Positions 42,117 through 43,601 of a stretch of 43,601 nt of DNA are shown here, one piece after another. The position numbers were made by a program, and so were the translations under genes. The stretch covers positions 1 through 43,601 of the forward strand of contig CASDWO010000091.1 of the NCBI GenBank assembly GCA_949284575.1. Direction: 5' to 3'. Within the stretch, counting starts at the first letter, position 1. Each line of letters begins with the position of its first letter. Source of the stretch: an uncultured bacterium. Its GTDB lineage: Bacteria > Bacillota_I > Bacilli_A > RF39 > UBA660. The notes under the pieces were generated by a model. The model had not been told where the DNA came from, made no database searches, and saw only the letters and a list, made by a program, of their open reading frames with translations.

Positions 42117-42836
42117 CTACTTATTAAAGCTCTTTTCTTTATTTCTACTTTCAGCTTTCTTTAAGAAATATGCAAATATCTTTTTAGAATTAATATCATC
42201 ACTAATAGTAACTTCAGGGTGCCACTGTACTCCTAAACAAAAGTCATAATTTTTAAGTTCTACAGCTTCAATTACTCCATCAGTGCTTTTTGCTATAACA
42301 TTACATTCTTTTGTATAATCTACACATCTTAAATGATGAGAATTAACCATTATCTCTTCTTTACCTAATATTTGATATAAAAGACTATTTTTATCTATCA
42401 CAACTGAATGAGCTTGTTCTTTATAATCTTCTTTAAAATGAACTTCTTTATTAGGAACATCTAAAAGTTTAAAGTTATCTATTTTATAATTAGCGATCAT
42501 CTGCATACCTAAACATACTCCAAGTATTGGTATATTTCTTTTAAGACAAAAATTTATAACATAGTAATCATATTTAGTAATCTTATCGCCACCAGGAATA
42601 AATAATCCATCTAATAATTCTATTTGATATAAAATCATTTCTTGTTCCATTAAAGTTAAATCAGGAGCTTCACTACTTTTAGTAGTAAAATAATCTATAT
42701 CTTGCGGAGGTGTTAACATAAGAGGAAGTCCACCTGATCTAATAATTGCTCTTCTTGTACTTTCCATACAGTACTCTATAGGTCTACCATTTTCATTAAG
42801 ACCACTTCTTGTTAAGATACCAATAACAGGTCTCAT
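42117..42836 (-). CDS. Class I glutamine-amidotransferase-like hydrolase (peptidase C26, PuuD-like)
   Basis: 239 residues with the triad of class I amidotransferase-like hydrolases: Cys108 in GVCLGMQ, His206 and Glu208 in GVQWHPE; the FIPGGDK loop at 79-85 is also typical. The family (PuuD and relatives) hydrolyses gamma-glutamyl compounds such as gamma-glutamyl-GABA; the substrate here is unknown and no puu pathway is nearby. Its ATG overlaps the stop of the glycyl-tRNA synthetase gene by one base (TAATG), so the two are coupled. Confidence 0.88.
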   Translation of the reverse strand: MRPVIGILTRSGLNENGRPIEYCMESTRRAIIRSGGLPLMLTPPQDIDYFTTKSSEAPDLTLMEQEMILYQIELLDGLFIPGGDKITKYDYYVINFCLKRNIPILGVCLGMQMIANYKIDNFKLLDVPNKEVHFKEDYKEQAHSVVIDKNSLLYQILGKEEIMVNSHHLRCVDYTKECNVIAKSTDGVIEAVELKNYDFCLGVQWHPEVTISDDINSKKIFAYFLKKAESRNKEKSFNK

Positions 42837-43601
42837 TAAAATTTAATCCTCTTTTCAATATAAGGAATAACTTCATCAATTTTTAATGTTATTTGCTCCA
42901 TTGTATCACGGTCTCTTAAAGTAACTGTATTATTTTCAATTGTATTATCATCAACAGTTAAGCAGTAAGGAGTTCCAATAGCATCACTTCTTCTATATCT
43001 TTTACCAATAGATCCTGCTTCATCATAACTAACCATAAAGTTTTTAGATAATAAATTATATATTTCATTAGCTTTTTCACTATGTTTTTTCTTAATTAAA
43101 GGTAGAACTGCTACTTTATAAGGTGCTAAAAATGGTTTAATCTTTAATACTTCTCTTTCACTTCCATCTTCTAAAGTCTCTTTTCTATAAGCTTCTGCAA
43201 TTATTGCTAAAGTAAGTCTATCAGCACCAACAGTTGACTCTATTATATAAGGAATATATTTCTCATTAGTAGTAGGGTCTAAATATTCTTCACTAACAGA
43301 AGAGTATTCTTGGTGTCTTGATAAATCATAATTAGTACGATTATGAGTACCATTTATCTCGCCCCAACCAAAAGGAAATAAATATTCTATATCACAAGCT
43401 TCTTTTGCATAGTGAGCTAACTTCTCATGATCATGAAATCTAAGGTTTTCTTCTTTTAACCCTAAATCCATAAAATATTTTTTAGCATATTCTTTAAAAT
43501 ATTTATATAATTCACTATCTTCTCCTTCTTTACAGAAAGTTTGATATTCCATTTGTTCAAATTCAATAGTTCTAAAAGTAAAATTACCAGGAGTTATTTC
43601 A
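42836..43601 (-). CDS. glyS: Glycyl-tRNA synthetase, C-terminal part (5' end outside window)
   Basis: At least 254 residues are visible; the reading frame continues past 43601 without a break (EITPGNFTFRTIEFEQ precedes the internal Met at 43552), so the gene is truncated only by the window. It matches the single-chain (eukaryote/archaea-like, homodimeric) bacterial GlyRS: the WGEINGTHNRTNYDLSRHQ block, the class II motif 3 region STVGADRLTLAI, and the C-terminal anticodon-binding domain (YKVAVLPLIKKKHS ... RRSDAIGTPYCLTVD). It charges tRNA-Gly in the cytoplasm. Confidence 0.96.
   Translation of the reverse strand, partial: EITPGNFTFRTIEFEQMEYQTFCKEGEDSELYKYFKEYAKKYFMDLGLKEENLRFHDHEKLAHYAKEACDIEYLFPFGWGEINGTHNRTNYDLSRHQEYSSVSEEYLDPTTNEKYIPYIIESTVGADRLTLAIIAEAYRKETLEDGSEREVLKIKPFLAPYKVAVLPLIKKKHSEKANEIYNLLSKNFMVSYDEAGSIGKRYRRSDAIGTPYCLTVDDNTIENNTVTLRDRDTMEQITLKIDEVIPYIEKRIKF

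Noticed and set aside
1-43601. Mycoplasma-type code (TGA = Trp)
   Set aside because: Trp is TGG throughout, TGA ends genes (4807-4809 and the VirB4 N-terminal ORF), and wall-related enzymes are present.
1-43601. tRNA, rRNA and CRISPR arrays
   Set aside because: I looked for T-loop-like GTTCRANNC contexts, rRNA-like blocks and regularly spaced repeats and saw none I could support.

Overview
The window suggests a low-GC, Gram-positive member of the Bacilli, probably an uncultured gut Erysipelotrichia/RF39-like lineage. The evidence is the very AT-rich DNA, strong AGGAGG-type ribosome binding sites, short intergenic spaces, a single-chain glycyl-tRNA synthetase and Bacilli-type housekeeping genes (infC-rpmI-rplT, rpsB-tsf, typA). 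TGA, TAG and TAA all act as stops and Trp is TGG, so this is not the Mycoplasma code. A sortase and a peptidoglycan hydrolase imply a cell wall. Almost every gene lies on the minus strand.

Layout. 1-4083: terminator, then (minus strand) PfkB kinase - Smr-domain protein - two unrecognised membrane-anchored proteins. 4183-5655: a small anchored protein convergent with an Rpn-family nuclease whose promoter carries a perfect 20-bp palindrome. 5846-7672: a TasA/camelysin-like surface protein gene broken by one amber codon. 7880-32637: about 25 kb and 21 same-strand genes forming one envelope-spanning machine (below), closed by a strong terminator overlapping the virD4 stop. 32752-33171: thioredoxin-fold lipoprotein on the plus strand, divergent from the machine. 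33211-36981: typA and a second TasA-like surface protein. 37087-40430: tsf, rpsB, rplT, rpmI and infC, all co-oriented, with leader and terminator hairpins. 40644-43601: Fic protein, unknown protein, class I glutamine-amidotransferase-like hydrolase, and the C-terminal half of glycyl-tRNA synthetase running off the edge.

The central locus is the notable find. In transcription order it encodes a polytopic membrane protein, a pilin-like/Ig/repeat surface protein, a class B-like sortase, a ~945-residue Cys-rich surface protein, a TadE-like minor pilin, CpaB, TadA, TadB, TadC, a 53-residue Flp-like pilin, a TadE-like pilin, a TadZ-like protein, two VirB2-like proteins (one with a ~290-residue ectodomain), VirB6, VirB3/PrgI, VirB4 split over two overlapping ORFs, a SpoIID+C39 peptidoglycan hydrolase, an anchored protein and VirD4. 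This is a complete-looking Tad pilus assembly set fused to a type IV secretion channel, with a sortase, and with no relaxase, integrase or replication gene. The two small pilin candidates have their own promoters, consistent with structural subunits needed in excess. My inference is that it is a resident surface organelle for adhesion, DNA uptake or protein delivery rather than a conjugative element.

Other notable points: near-identical SAP/Rho-N-like tails on ribosomal proteins S2 and L20 (61 of 62 bases identical); a probable non-AUG start for IF3; a Fic protein with Gln in place of the catalytic His; and sequence modules shared between the secretion locus and distant surface-protein genes.
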